DNA from: JBBRHQ01 sp963781345
GTDB lineage: Bacteria > Actinomycetota > Thermoleophilia > Solirubrobacterales > 70-9
Assembly (NCBI GenBank): GCA_963781345.1
Contig: CAWAFQ010000010.1
Span: 1 to 63,448, forward strand
Length of the DNA stretch: 63,448 bases
Direction of reading: 5' to 3'
Position numbers and translations under genes: made by a program. Positions 18,209 to 26,659 of this stretch are shown one piece after another (within the stretch, counting starts at the first letter, position 1; every line of letters begins with the position of its first letter). The notes under the pieces were generated by a model that made no database searches, was not told the DNA's origin, and saw only the letters and a list, made by a program, of their open reading frames with translations.

Positions 18209-18905
18209 ATGGCTCAGCGATCCACACCATGCGGAATCTCCCTGGGAGTCTGCCGCCTGCGTGTCACCAAGATCGACCCGACCACCGGCTGCGTCATCTC
18301 GGAGGCCGACAACAGCTTCGTGCTCGAAGACATCATCTCGGTCGCCGTGACGCCGAACATCGAGTCCGGCACCGACACGACCCTGATCGGTGGCTGCGGC
18401 TGCAAGATCGCCACCTACAAGGCGCAGGACATCCTGAAGCGGTTACGACCTGACGCTGACGACGCCGATCAAGTCGGCCGCCCTGGAGTCGCTGCTGACC
18501 GACGGCGGCGTGCTCTACGACAACTCGACGACGCCGGTCCCGGTCGGCTACTCGTTCCCGACCGACGTCGCCTGCGACGAGTCAGGCGCCCGGTCGCGAT
18601 CGAGTTCTGGACGAAGAACTGGGTGGACGACGCCCAGGACAGCGACCCTGCCCTGGATCCACTGGGTGTTCCCGTTCTCGCTCTGGGCACCGGGTCCGCA
18701 GACGGTCAACAACGACTTCGCTCAGCCCGACTTCGTCGGCTTCACGCGCTCGAACGACTGCTGGGGAGACGGCCCCTACGGCGACGGCCCCGGCGACATC
18801 TACGGCGCGTCCTCGTTCTCGCTCGCGACCGGCGGCTGGTTCTACACGCCGACCGATCCGCCCGAGGCGACCTGCGACTTCCGCACGGTGGCCCCGGCTT
18901 CGTAA
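18209..18905 (+). CDS. Putative virion protein (tail tube or head completion), frame-disrupted
   Basis: ATG 18209 with GGAGG upstream gives CGISLGVCRLRVTKIDPTTG and NSFVLEDIISVAVTPNIESG. After shifts near 18440, 18585 and 18650 it continues VAIEFWTKNWVDDAQDSD and WIHWVFPFSLWAPGPQTVNN, then CWGDGPYGDGPGD. A Trp-rich, Gly-rich C-terminus of this kind occurs in actinophage structural proteins of the capsid-to-tail interval. Tail tube is possible but unproven. Confidence 0.5.
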
Positions 18906-18940
18906 TGCAACCCCACACGGCAAGAAGGAGGTAGTCCATC

Positions 18941-19454
18941 ATGGCGGCCAAGACCTACGGCGTCCTCAACGGCGACGTTCCTGGCGCAGCGGCAGCAGTG
19001 CCGATCGCGACCTCGCACGGTCATCAAGACGCACATGCAGATCGCGACCAACACCACGACCCCGGCGATCCGGTTCGTGGAGTGGTGGGTCGAGTTCGAC
19101 GGTTCGACGGCGGCGACGCCGATCAAGGTCGAGTTGCTCCGCTACACGGGCGGCCCGCAGACGACCCTGACGGCGTACACGGCGGCGATGATTACGAAGT
19201 TCAACGACCCGAACGCTCCGGCGTCGAGCATCCAGCTCGGCACCGCGCTGTCGGGCTTCTCCAACAACACGACCGAGGTCACCCCGACCACCGTCGTTTC
19301 GTTGGAGACGCACTTCGTTCCGCCCACGTCGGGCATCTACATCCAGTGGCCGCTCGGCCGCGAGCCGGAAGTGCAGGTGTCGGCGTTCTCTCGTGTCCGC
19401 ATGACCGCTGGTGCGTCCGTGAACGCATACGCAGGCTTGGTCTGGGAGGAGTAG
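18941..19454 (+). CDS. Putative virion decoration protein
   Basis: ATG 18941 follows GGAGGTAG. A shift near 19022 separates MAAKTYGVLNGDVPGAAAAV from THMQIATNTTTPAIRFVEWW; the rest is beta-rich with many Thr/Ser (FVEWWVEFDGSTAATPIKVE). About 170 residues. It is the last gene before a terminator, so it ends the capsid transcript. Role inferred from position only. Confidence 0.45.
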
Positions 19455-19486
19455 GCTCACTCTCGCATGACGGATCAACAGCGGCG

Positions 19487-19520
19487 GCGACCCCTACTGC
19501 GGTGGGGGTCGCTGTCGTTT
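19487..19520 (+). terminator. Terminator-like hairpin after the capsid block
   Basis: GCGACCCC (19487-19494) pairs with GGGGTCGC (19505-19512) and is followed by TGTCGTTT. The U-run is weak. Confidence 0.5.
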
Positions 19521-19530
19521 CGGGGTGTAG

Positions 19531-19536
19531 TACGAT
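19531..19536 (+). promoter_or_regulatory. TACGAT -10-like box
   Basis: TACGAT is exactly six bases from ATG 19543 and directly follows a terminator, matching the spacing of the TATAGT elements and implying another leaderless start. Confidence 0.45.
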
Positions 19537-19542
19537 TTCGGG

Positions 19543-19776
19543 ATGCCCTGGTCGCCCTACTCGGAGGCCCGTGAGCTACCTTCGCTCGCGAAGCAGGTGC
19601 AGCTCATGTGCCCTCACTGCAAGGGCCGGGTCATCGTCGTCTTGCCGACGAAGCCGGGGATCAACTGGAGCCGACAGGGCGAGATCCGCAAGGCGATAGA
19701 CGAGCACCGTCGCGTCTGCACCGTGGGCGACATGACGAGCGGCTACGTCTACGACATCCAGTACCCCAGGGCATAA
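19543..19776 (+). CDS. Small zinc-ribbon protein
   Basis: 77 residues in an intact frame. MCPHCKGRVIVVLPTKPG carries one CxxC; a further Cys (RRVCTVGD) and His (DEHRR) could complete the site. A strongly basic helix surrounds INWSRQGEIRKAIDEH. It stands alone between a terminator and the next promoter-like element, so it is transcribed by itself. Function unknown. Confidence 0.6.
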   Translation: MPWSPYSEARELPSLAKQVQLMCPHCKGRVIVVLPTKPGINWSRQGEIRKAIDEHRRVCTVGDMTSGYVYDIQYPRA

Positions 19777-19790
19777 CCTTCTGAGAGGGC

Positions 19791-19799
19791 GCTATAGTT
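19791..19799 (+). promoter_or_regulatory. GCTATAGTT promoter-like element
   Basis: TATAGT at 19793-19798 is seven bases from GTG 19806. Upstream context GAGGGC-GCTATAGTT matches the other copies; no good -35 is visible. Confidence 0.55.
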
Positions 19800-19805
19800 G
19801 CGCCC

Positions 19806-20322
19806 GTGAGCGCCGTCCCAGACTGTCCCTTCTGCCACGGCTACCACTTCTCCTTCGGCGGGCATCCGATGGCCCAGTACCTCTGCGACCTGATGGTCTG
19901 GGAGCTGGTGCTGAACAAGAACCCGCAGGTCACGGGGATCGTGGAGCTGGGCACCTTCCAGGGCGGCTTCTCGTGGTTCCTCGACGCGCAGGCACGAGCG
20001 CGTGGGATCGAGTTCCGCACCTACGACATCCTGATCCCCGAGGTCGAACCGCCGGGGTTCAGGCAGCTCGACATCTACCGCTATTCCGATCAGGTCGATC
20101 TCGGTGGGCGCTACCCGATCGCGCTGTTCTGCGACGGCGGCAACAAGCCACGCGAGCTGGCCCTCTTTCCCGCCGCGCTGCGCCCCCGGCTCCGTGTTCC
20201 TCGTCCACGACTGGGGCGACGAAATGCTGCCCGAGCACGTCCCCGACTTTATGGAGGAGCTGTACGGCGACTTCTGCGATTCGATCGGCTCGGTGACGCG
20301 GGTGTTCAGGATGAAGCCGTGA
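19806..20322 (+). CDS. Class I methyltransferase-like protein
   Basis: GTG 19806 gives CPFCHGYHFSFGGHPMAQYL, then ITGIVELGTFQGGFSWFLDA, a SAM-site motif (ELGTxxGG) of the CmcI-like group, and IEFRTYDILIPE. A shift at the CCCC run near 20185 leads to SVFLVHDWGDEMLPEHVPDF and TGA 20320-20322. About 172 residues. It heads the operon that includes the tandem glycosyltransferases, so methylation of a sugar is plausible (inference). Confidence 0.6.
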
Positions 20323-20537
20323 GCGAGCACGACTGCAACCCGGAGTCAGTCTCGATGATGGGCCAGCGCGAGCACGACTGGCGGCTCTGGAAGCGCGAGC
20401 CGCGCTACGAGCCTGATCCTGAGTCCGCCGCCTGGCCGCTGAAGGGTCACATGGAGATGTGGTACTGCACCCGCTGTCGCAAGATCGAAGAGAGGATGGC
20501 CCCGCATGAAGCATCGCCGGGTTCCGTCAGCGCGTAA
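20319..20537 (+). CDS. Small Cys-containing protein
   Basis: GTG 20319 overlaps the previous stop (GTGA). The 72 residues include EHDCNPES near the start and MWYCTRCRKIEERM near the end, a possible split zinc site. The next gene starts inside its 3' end. Confidence 0.5.
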   Translation: MSEHDCNPESVSMMGQREHDWRLWKREPRYEPDPESAAWPLKGHMEMWYCTRCRKIEERMAPHEASPGSVSA

Positions 20538-20631
20538 CGCCAACCTCTTCGAGCTGGTCCGTCGGCGCAAGTTCTACGACCGCAAGATCCGTCAGAAGCA
20601 GCAGCAGCTCAACCGAGGGAGGAAGTCGTGA
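20506..20631 (+). CDS. Small basic peptide
   Basis: ATG 20506 encodes 41 residues, very rich in Arg/Lys/Gln (LVRRRKFYDRKIRQKQQQL), overlapping the genes on both sides. The overlaps and the clean frame support it. It could bind nucleic acid. Function unknown. Confidence 0.4.
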   Translation: MKHRRVPSARNANLFELVRRRKFYDRKIRQKQQQLNRGRKS

Positions 20632-20837
20632 GTGTCGATCTCGCCCGCCTGCGTCTGCTGGCCCAGGAGCCTACCAGGGAGGCGATGACGCGCAGACACG
20701 GCCCGCCGAGCCTGACGGACGCCGTCTTCGAGCTGAAGCAGGAGAACGCCGCTCTGCGCCGCGGTCTGAACGAAGCAATCGCGGAGATCGAACGGCTCCA
20801 TGATGAGGCTGAAATCGAAGCGCAGAGGTACATCTGA
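20628..20837 (+). CDS. Small coiled-coil protein
   Basis: GTG 20628, 69 residues. The C-terminal half AVFELKQENAALRRGLNEAI and AEIERLHDEAEIEAQ is a regular heptad coiled coil. It overlaps its neighbours by single codons. It may form dimers with a partner in the operon. Confidence 0.55.
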   Translation: MSVDLARLRLLAQEPTREAMTRRHGPPSLTDAVFELKQENAALRRGLNEAIAEIERLHDEAEIEAQRYI

Positions 20838-21850
20838 TGAGGGTGCTGATCGGGATCTTGTCGAACGAGGCCGCCCGCTACGCCGCCTTCTGGGGCTGCA
20901 TGATGCAGCTTGTCGTCCCCGAAGGCTCGGTTAGGGACGTGGCGATCGGCACCGACTACGTCGGCAACCGGAACCTCCTCGCCCAACGCTGCCTCGATGA
21001 GGGCTTCGACTGGGCCTGGTTCGTGGACGACGACCACACCTTCGCCGCCAACCTGCTCGACAAGCTGCTGACCTCCGGCCGCGCCTTCGACCTCCCGATC
21101 TTGGTGCCGCTCTGCACGACGCGCCGCGCCCCCTTTTCGTTGGTGGATTACGGTCGTAATCCCGACCCGGTCGGCCCCGACTATCTCTCGGTGAGTCTGA
21201 AGGACGTTCCGGCCGAAGGGATCATCGAGCTGGACGCCGCCGGGACGGCCGGGATGCTGATCCGGCGCGACGTGTTCGAGGCGATGCCGCAGCCCTGGTT
21301 CGAGAACAGCCCCCGCTCCGAGGACATCGTGTTCTGCGAGAAGGCAATCGCCGCCGGGTTCAAGATCCACGCCGACCTCGCCTGCCGCCTCGGGCACATC
21401 CTCACCGCCACCGTGACGCCCGGCTACACGGGAGACGGCTGGGTGACGGGCGTCGTGATGGGCGGCTTGCAGTTCGCGATCGGCACGTCCGAGGAGCTGG
21501 AAGCCGAGGCTGAGGAAGAGGAGGACGACTACTACTACAGGGAAGGCGACGCGCAGCCAGACTTGACGCTCTCGGAGCCTGTGCCCGCGACCGAGAACCC
21601 GATGATCGAACCGCCGAGCGAGGCCGAGCGGATCGAAATCTGGGTGGACGAGGAGGCCGTCTGGCATTGGCGGGCGATCGGCCACGGGGGCGCGGTTCTG
21701 GTCAAAGACTCGGCCATCAACGAGTCGTCCGTGCTCGCCGCCGCCGAGCTGCGCTACCCCGGCGTGATGGCCTACCAGATCCAGCGCGAGGTGGACGACT
21801 CGCGTGACATCCGGCAGTACAGGGTTCCCCGGCGAATGTTCGACACATGA
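20837..21850 (+). CDS. Glycosyltransferase with C-terminal DUF1508-like extension
   Basis: 337 residues in an intact frame. Residues 1-215 form the GT-A domain: NRNLLAQRCLDEGFDWAW, FVDDDHTFAANLL (acidic site near residue 63), then GIIELDAAGTAGMLIRRDVF and DLACRLGHI, all shared with the four domains that follow. An acidic linker (EEEEDDYYY) leads to a C-terminal unit IEIWVDEEAVWHWRAIGHGG then AVLVKDSAINES, reminiscent of the small DUF1508 fold (resemblance only). It is the first member of a tandem paralogous array. Confidence 0.7.
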   Translation: MRVLIGILSNEAARYAAFWGCMMQLVVPEGSVRDVAIGTDYVGNRNLLAQRCLDEGFDWAWFVDDDHTFAANLLDKLLTSGRAFDLPILVPLCTTRRAPFSLVDYGRNPDPVGPDYLSVSLKDVPAEGIIELDAAGTAGMLIRRDVFEAMPQPWFENSPRSEDIVFCEKAIAAGFKIHADLACRLGHILTATVTPGYTGDGWVTGVVMGGLQFAIGTSEELEAEAEEEEDDYYYREGDAQPDLTLSEPVPATENPMIEPPSEAERIEIWVDEEAVWHWRAIGHGGAVLVKDSAINESSVLAAAELRYPGVMAYQIQREVDDSRDIRQYRVPRRMFDT

Positions 21851-23166
21851 GCGGCGTCATCGGCGTCGCCTGCTCCGACCTGGGCCGCTACTCCGAGTTC
21901 TCCTCCTGTCTCGCGAACCTCGTCAAGCCGGAGGGGACGGTCACCCGCTTCGAGCCGGGAATCGACGTGGCAGTCAACCGGCGTAACGTCGTCCGCTACG
22001 CCCTGGAGGGCGATTACGACTGGGTCTGGTTCGTGGACGACGACATGCTTTTCGGACCGGGGCATCTGATGGGCCTGATTGCCCACAACCAGCCGATCGT
22101 CGCGAGCCTCTACTTCAACCGCAAGCCGCCCTACTTCCCCGTCGCTTACAACAGGCGCTTCGTCGGCCCCGACGGAGGCCCGGCCTGGAACCCCGTCGAT
22201 CTCGAAGGAGCGCCGACCTCGGGCCTCGTGGACATCGTCGCCGCCGGGGCCGGAGGGCTGTTCGTGCGCTCCTCTGTGTTCGTGGCGATGGAGTTCGATT
22301 CGTGGTTCAAGCGCGACGGGGCGGGCGAGGACATGTCGTTCTGTGCCCGCGCCGTCGAGGCTGGCTTCCCGCTCTACCTCGACCTGGCGGCCCGGATGGG
22401 GCACCTCTCGAACTACTCGGTCTGGCCGATGAACCGGGAGAATCACTGGACGGCCGGGATCGGGATCACGCAAGGCTGGATGCTGTCGGTGGAGCTGGGG
22501 CCAGCGATGAGCGGCATGATCGGCGTGATCGCCGACTACGCGGCCCGCTACCACTGGTTTTCGCAGTGTCTCGCCGACCTAGAGAAGCCGGAGGACACGA
22601 GGATCGAGTGGCGCTTCGGCGCGTCCCGAGGGGCGAGCCGCAACGCCCTCGCGCAGGCGTGTCTCGACCAGGGCCGCGACTGGCTGTTCTTCGTGGATGA
22701 CGACCAGGCGTTTCCGACGGGAACCCTGACGCGGCTGCTGGCGTTGGAGCAGCCAGTCGTCTCGGCGCTGATCGTGCAGCGAGCCGCGCCGTTCCTGCCG
22801 ACCGCCTACGCGGGACGGGATGAGAACGGCCTCTACCAGACGCTCGACCTGCGCTCTGTCGGCCACAACAACCTCGTGCAGGTGGCGGCGACGGGCACCG
22901 GAGGGCTGCTCGTCCGCGCCGATGTGCTGCGTGAACTCGGCCCCCCCTGGTTCGTCTACTCGGAGGAGTGGGGCGAGGACATGTTCTTCGCGAACCGGCT
23001 TCACGAGGCTGGGATACCGATGATCCTCGACACGGGCTGTCGGATGGGCCACCTTGCCCCCGCCGCCGTGTTCCCGGTGCCGACGGATGCAGGCTGGTGC
23101 GCCGAGTTCAAGTACGCCGACGGGACATCTGTCCTGATGCCCATGACGTTCGGAGAGGAGAGCTGA
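21847..23166 (+). CDS. Double-domain glycosyltransferase (two tandem GT-A units)
   Basis: 439 residues. Unit 1 has WVWFVDDDMLFGPGHLMGLI and VDIVAAGAGGLFVRSSVF; unit 2 begins at M221 (base 22507-22509), whose MSGMIGVIADYAARY resembles the start of unit 1 (MSGVIGVACSDLGRY), and has WLFFVDDDQAFPTGTL and VAATGTGGLLVRADVL. ATGA-type sequence at the second Met suggests that the two were once, or really are, separate genes, and that a frame error or a stop loss fused them. Both units keep the DDD site. It overlaps neighbours by ATGA/TGATG. Confidence 0.7.
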   Translation: MSGVIGVACSDLGRYSEFSSCLANLVKPEGTVTRFEPGIDVAVNRRNVVRYALEGDYDWVWFVDDDMLFGPGHLMGLIAHNQPIVASLYFNRKPPYFPVAYNRRFVGPDGGPAWNPVDLEGAPTSGLVDIVAAGAGGLFVRSSVFVAMEFDSWFKRDGAGEDMSFCARAVEAGFPLYLDLAARMGHLSNYSVWPMNRENHWTAGIGITQGWMLSVELGPAMSGMIGVIADYAARYHWFSQCLADLEKPEDTRIEWRFGASRGASRNALAQACLDQGRDWLFFVDDDQAFPTGTLTRLLALEQPVVSALIVQRAAPFLPTAYAGRDENGLYQTLDLRSVGHNNLVQVAATGTGGLLVRADVLRELGPPWFVYSEEWGEDMFFANRLHEAGIPMILDTGCRMGHLAPAAVFPVPTDAGWCAEFKYADGTSVLMPMTFGEES

Positions 23167-23849
23167 TGGCGGGAAGCGTGGGAATCATCGCCGACACGAC
23201 GGCGCGGTACACGGAGTTCACGGAGTGCCTGACGGGCCTGCTGACGCAGATGCCGGTCAACACCCAGGTCCAGTTCAAGGTCGGCAGCGAACGCGGGCAC
23301 AGCCGCGACTGGCTCGTCCAGCAGTCTCTCGCCCGCGGCTCCGAGTGGATTCTCTTCCTCGATGATGACCACTCGTTCCCGCCTCATCTGCTGGTGCAGC
23401 TCCTCTCTCACGACCAGCCGATCGTGGCGAGCCTGTACCTGCTGCGGCAGCCGCCGTTCTGGCCGATCGCCTACGAGACGAAGTCCGAGGACGGCCTCTA
23501 CACGGCGCTCGACCTACCCCCGCAACGAACGGGCCTCGTGCCCATCGTCGCCGCCGGAACGGGCGGGATGCTGATCCGCTCCGAGGTGTTCTACGACATC
23601 GAGCCGCCCTGGTTCCTCCACACCGACGAGCACTCCGAGGATCTCTATTTCTGCGACCGGGCGATCGAGGCTGGCTTTCCGATCTTCGTCGATCTGGACG
23701 CACGCCTCGGTCACATCACGCCGGTCAACGTGGTGCCGACCTACATGCCCGACACCGGCTGGCTCGCGACCCTCGTCGTCTCGCAGGCGATGAACGTGGG
23801 CCTGCCGATCGGCGAGGGCGACGTGAGGGAATCGGGGGCACCGCTATGA
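23166..23849 (+). CDS. Glycosyltransferase, fourth domain of the array
   Basis: 227 residues, ATG 23166 overlapping the previous stop. SEWILFLDDDHSFPPHLLVQ carries the acidic site, followed by PIVAAGTGGMLIRSEVFYDI and DLDARLGHITPVNVVP. It aligns over its whole length with its neighbours, so these are gene duplications. A cytoplasmic enzyme; no membrane segment seen. Confidence 0.7.
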   Translation: MAGSVGIIADTTARYTEFTECLTGLLTQMPVNTQVQFKVGSERGHSRDWLVQQSLARGSEWILFLDDDHSFPPHLLVQLLSHDQPIVASLYLLRQPPFWPIAYETKSEDGLYTALDLPPQRTGLVPIVAAGTGGMLIRSEVFYDIEPPWFLHTDEHSEDLYFCDRAIEAGFPIFVDLDARLGHITPVNVVPTYMPDTGWLATLVVSQAMNVGLPIGEGDVRESGAPL

Positions 23850-24493
23850 ACGCGGGCACGGTGGGAATCTGCGCCCAGGAGACGGGTCGCTACTCGGCCT
23901 TCTCTGAGTCGCTCGCGGTGTTGCAGTCGCCGACCGACTCGGTGATCTCGTGGGCCTACGGCGGCGACCTCGTCAACGGTCGCAACCTGCTCGTGGACTC
24001 GATGCAGGGCGACTGGATCTGGATGATGGACGACGACCACGCCTTCCAGCCCGACCTCCTGATGCGACTCCTCGCCCACGAGGTCGAGGTCGTCGTGCCC
24101 GTCTGCCTGATGCGGCAGCAGCCTTTCTTCCCGGTCGAGCGAATCAGCGAAGGCCAGGCTCTCGACATGACGAGCGCCGCCAAGGAGGGGCTGGTCGCGG
24201 TTCACTCTGCGGGAACGGCCGGGATGTTGATCCGCCGTAGCGTCCTCGACCGCGTCCGGGCGGGCTGGTCAGGCCCGATCTTCGAGCACGGCGACGTGTC
24301 CGAGGACTACCTGTTCTGCGCTAGGCTGCGCGAGCTAGGCATCCCCGTTCACGTCGATCTCGGCTCGCAGCTAGGGCACATGACAGCGACGGCGATCTGG
24401 CCGGGGCGAGGGCCGGACGGCGAGTGGTGCGTCAACTTCGTGATCTCCGACTCGTATCTGGTGCAGGTCGGGATCGCGCCGCCCGAAGAGTAG
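23846..24493 (+). CDS. Glycosyltransferase, fifth domain of the array
   Basis: 215 residues, ATG 23846 (ATGA overlap). WIWMMDDDHAFQPDLLMRLL, VAVHSAGTAGMLIRRSVLDR and DLGSQLGHMTATAIWPG match the other members. It is the last gene before a short gap and a possible new promoter. Divergence among the five domains is large, so the duplication is old or diversifying. Confidence 0.7.
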   Translation: MNAGTVGICAQETGRYSAFSESLAVLQSPTDSVISWAYGGDLVNGRNLLVDSMQGDWIWMMDDDHAFQPDLLMRLLAHEVEVVVPVCLMRQQPFFPVERISEGQALDMTSAAKEGLVAVHSAGTAGMLIRRSVLDRVRAGWSGPIFEHGDVSEDYLFCARLRELGIPVHVDLGSQLGHMTATAIWPGRGPDGEWCVNFVISDSYLVQVGIAPPEE

Positions 24494-24510
24494 GCGTCCC
24501 CTCGCGACGG

Positions 24511-24516
24511 TAGCCT
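24511..24516 (+). promoter_or_regulatory. TAGCCT -10-like box
   Basis: TAGCCT lies five bases before GTG 24522 and eight before ATG 24525, in the first intergenic gap after the glycosyltransferase array. Weaker than the TATAGT copies. Confidence 0.25.
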
Positions 24517-24524
24517 CGGATGTG

Positions 24525-25256
24525 ATGCCTCAGCCTGCGTTCGTCCAGACGGCCAGCGGTTCCGACACGACGGCTCCACTGAACCCCGTGACGGCCTCGC
24601 TGACACCGACGGTCGGTAACACGCTGATCGCGTTCGGCTTCTCCAACGACGTGGCGGCGCAGACGTGCGTTCTCAGCGACGACCAGGGCAACTCGTGGGT
24701 GGACGACCAGGCGTTCAACAGCGGCAACTCGCGCAACATCTTCGTTCGTCACGCCTACGGCGTCGTCGGGGCAGCGACCGTGGTGACGGCGACCTTCTCC
24801 GACACGAGTGCCACGGCGGCCGTCCTTCGGGTCGCCGAGTTCCAGGGCATCCTTTCGATCCTGCCCTATGAGACCGGAGACTACGACAACGTGTTCAGCA
24901 AGCCCTGGTACACCGCGACCGCGAGCGGTGCCTCCCAGTGTCTCGTCACGCGACAGTCGGTCGTCGTGGCCGCGATCCACACGGGCGAGGACCCGGCCAA
25001 CAACAATCTCTTCCTCGACTCGGCTTCTGGGTTCACTCAGATCGGCGGGATCGTCGCCGGAGGGATCGTGATCTCAACCCTGATCGGCTACAAGATCGTC
25101 GGCCCGGTCGGGCAGCAGAACATGATCGCGAACGGGAAGACGGGAGGGGCGGCCCCCAGACAACTGGGGGTGACGGTCGCCTACCAGTCCGAGACTCCGC
25201 AACCCGGCGCTCTGCTCTCGCCGCAGATCGAAGCCGGGCGGGGGGCGAATCGCTGA
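24525..25256 (+). CDS. Beta-rich putative virion surface protein
   Basis: About 243 residues from ATG 24525. The sequence is Ser/Thr/Ala/Gly-rich and strand-forming (FVQTASGSDTTAPLNPVTAS, LIAFGFSNDVAAQTCVLSDD, IVAGGIVISTLIGYKIVGPV), without Cys clusters or catalytic motifs. Such proteins are often decoration or adhesin modules. It is the first of a block of six such genes. Ends overlapping the next ATG. Confidence 0.5.
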   Translation: MPQPAFVQTASGSDTTAPLNPVTASLTPTVGNTLIAFGFSNDVAAQTCVLSDDQGNSWVDDQAFNSGNSRNIFVRHAYGVVGAATVVTATFSDTSATAAVLRVAEFQGILSILPYETGDYDNVFSKPWYTATASGASQCLVTRQSVVVAAIHTGEDPANNNLFLDSASGFTQIGGIVAGGIVISTLIGYKIVGPVGQQNMIANGKTGGAAPRQLGVTVAYQSETPQPGALLSPQIEAGRGANR

Positions 25257-25945
25257 TGGGTGCCTTGCGCTTCGCTGACTCGGTGATCGCCCAGCGGCCG
25301 AAGGTCTACTACAAGATGCAGGACGCCTCCGGGTTCCCTGCTGACGCGAGCGGCAACGGCCTCAACGCCGATTCGACGAACGGCACCCCCACCTACCAGC
25401 AGCCGGGGCCGATGGGCGACTTCTCGATCGGCTACCCGACCTCGGCCTTCCAGCAGAGGGCCGCCGCGCCGGTCACCGTCGTCACGGACAACCTGACGAT
25501 GTCGTGCTGGTATCGGCCGACGAGCATCCCCGGCAACGACATCACGATCTTCTTCAACGGCAACACCGGGGCCAGCGGCTACGGCCTCGTGATCGACACC
25601 AACCTCACCTTCCAGCTTCTTCGAGGCGGCAGCGGCTTCGGCACGTCGAGCCTGAAGGCGCTGCCGCTCAACGTCTGGTCGCTGCTTCATCTCGTGCGCC
25701 GTGCTACTTCCTGGGAATACTGGATCAACGGCGTCTTCGACTCGGTTGGCTCGACCACCAGTCCCAACTTGCCGACCGCCGTCTTCATCTGGGCCTGGTC
25801 GAGCGGGGTCGTCAACATGGCTCACCTGGCCGTCTACGAAACACCGCTGACCGGAGCCGTGATCCTCGATCAGTATGTTCAGGCATCCCTGCCCGATGTG
25901 ATCCCCCAGCGAATCCCTCGGCTCGGCAGAGGGGCGGGCTGGTAG
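25256..25945 (+). CDS. LamG/concanavalin-like domain protein
   Basis: 229 residues. The sequence follows a laminin-G type pattern: VYYKMQDASGFPADASGNGL, LTMSCWYRPTSIPGNDITIF, WSLLHLVRRATSWEYWINGV and AHLAVYETPLTGAVILDQYV (the last strand typical of LamG-3 folds). These domains bind carbohydrates or proteins. On a virion it could bind the host surface or a phage-made glycan (inference). Confidence 0.65.
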   Translation: MGALRFADSVIAQRPKVYYKMQDASGFPADASGNGLNADSTNGTPTYQQPGPMGDFSIGYPTSAFQQRAAAPVTVVTDNLTMSCWYRPTSIPGNDITIFFNGNTGASGYGLVIDTNLTFQLLRGGSGFGTSSLKALPLNVWSLLHLVRRATSWEYWINGVFDSVGSTTSPNLPTAVFIWAWSSGVVNMAHLAVYETPLTGAVILDQYVQASLPDVIPQRIPRLGRGAGW

Positions 25946-26647
25946 ATGCCTGACGCACCCTCCGGCCCCCGCGGCACGACCCGCCTGATCTACAACCCGA
26001 CCCAGGCCGACCGCGACCCCGTCGGCGACGGCTGGATCACCGACTACTCGGCCGCCGGTCACTCCGGCTGGCGCATCCAGTCGAACGCGCTGATGCCCGA
26101 TCCGGGCGGTGCCTTCAGCGAAGCCCAGGCGTACCGTGGTGGCGTCTACGGAGGCTCGCAGGAGCTGTGGGGGCAGTGGCTCGCGAAGGGCGCGAACCTC
26201 GAATACCTCGACTTCACGATCTGCCTCTCCTCGCCGAACAGCTCCTACAACCTCTATCTGGTCGAGGTGACGCCGCTGACGGCTGGCACCGACACCTGGG
26301 ATCTGTACCGGGTCAAGGCCGGTGTCGGTTCGCTCGTCGCCTCGGCTTCGTTCGAGGTCACGGCCGGGGCGGGCTTCATGGGTGCCTGCACCTGCGAGAT
26401 CATCGAGGGCAACGCCGTGATCGGCGGCTGGTACTGGAACGGTGCGCCACCCTGGCAGAAGATCGTCACCTTCACCGACTCCGGTGTCTCGAAGATCCTG
26501 ACGGGCGGCATGATCGGCCTCGGTGCCGTCAAGGACGGCGACTGGCAGGTCGGCAAGCTGTACGGCGGCACGATCATCCCCCAGCCCGCGCCGCTCGATC
26601 ATGCGGCCGGGGGGCGACGTGGTGATCGCGTCCCCTGGCGGCCGTAG
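25946..26647 (+). CDS. Beta-sandwich putative surface protein
   Basis: 233 residues, ATG directly after the previous stop. GWITDYSAAGHSGWRIQSNA, FTICLSSPNSSYNLYLVEVT and GTDTWDLYRVKAGVGSLVAS suggest a jelly-roll fold. No catalytic motif. The C-terminus becomes basic (GGRRGDRVPWRP), possibly through a late frame error. Confidence 0.45.
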   Translation: MPDAPSGPRGTTRLIYNPTQADRDPVGDGWITDYSAAGHSGWRIQSNALMPDPGGAFSEAQAYRGGVYGGSQELWGQWLAKGANLEYLDFTICLSSPNSSYNLYLVEVTPLTAGTDTWDLYRVKAGVGSLVASASFEVTAGAGFMGACTCEIIEGNAVIGGWYWNGAPPWQKIVTFTDSGVSKILTGGMIGLGAVKDGDWQVGKLYGGTIIPQPAPLDHAAGGRRGDRVPWRP

Positions 26648-26659
26648 CATGAGGTAGCG

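Noticed and set aside
25181..26650. A 489-codon minus-strand open frame
   Set aside because: Antisense to the LamG-like and neighbouring genes; typical GC shadow.
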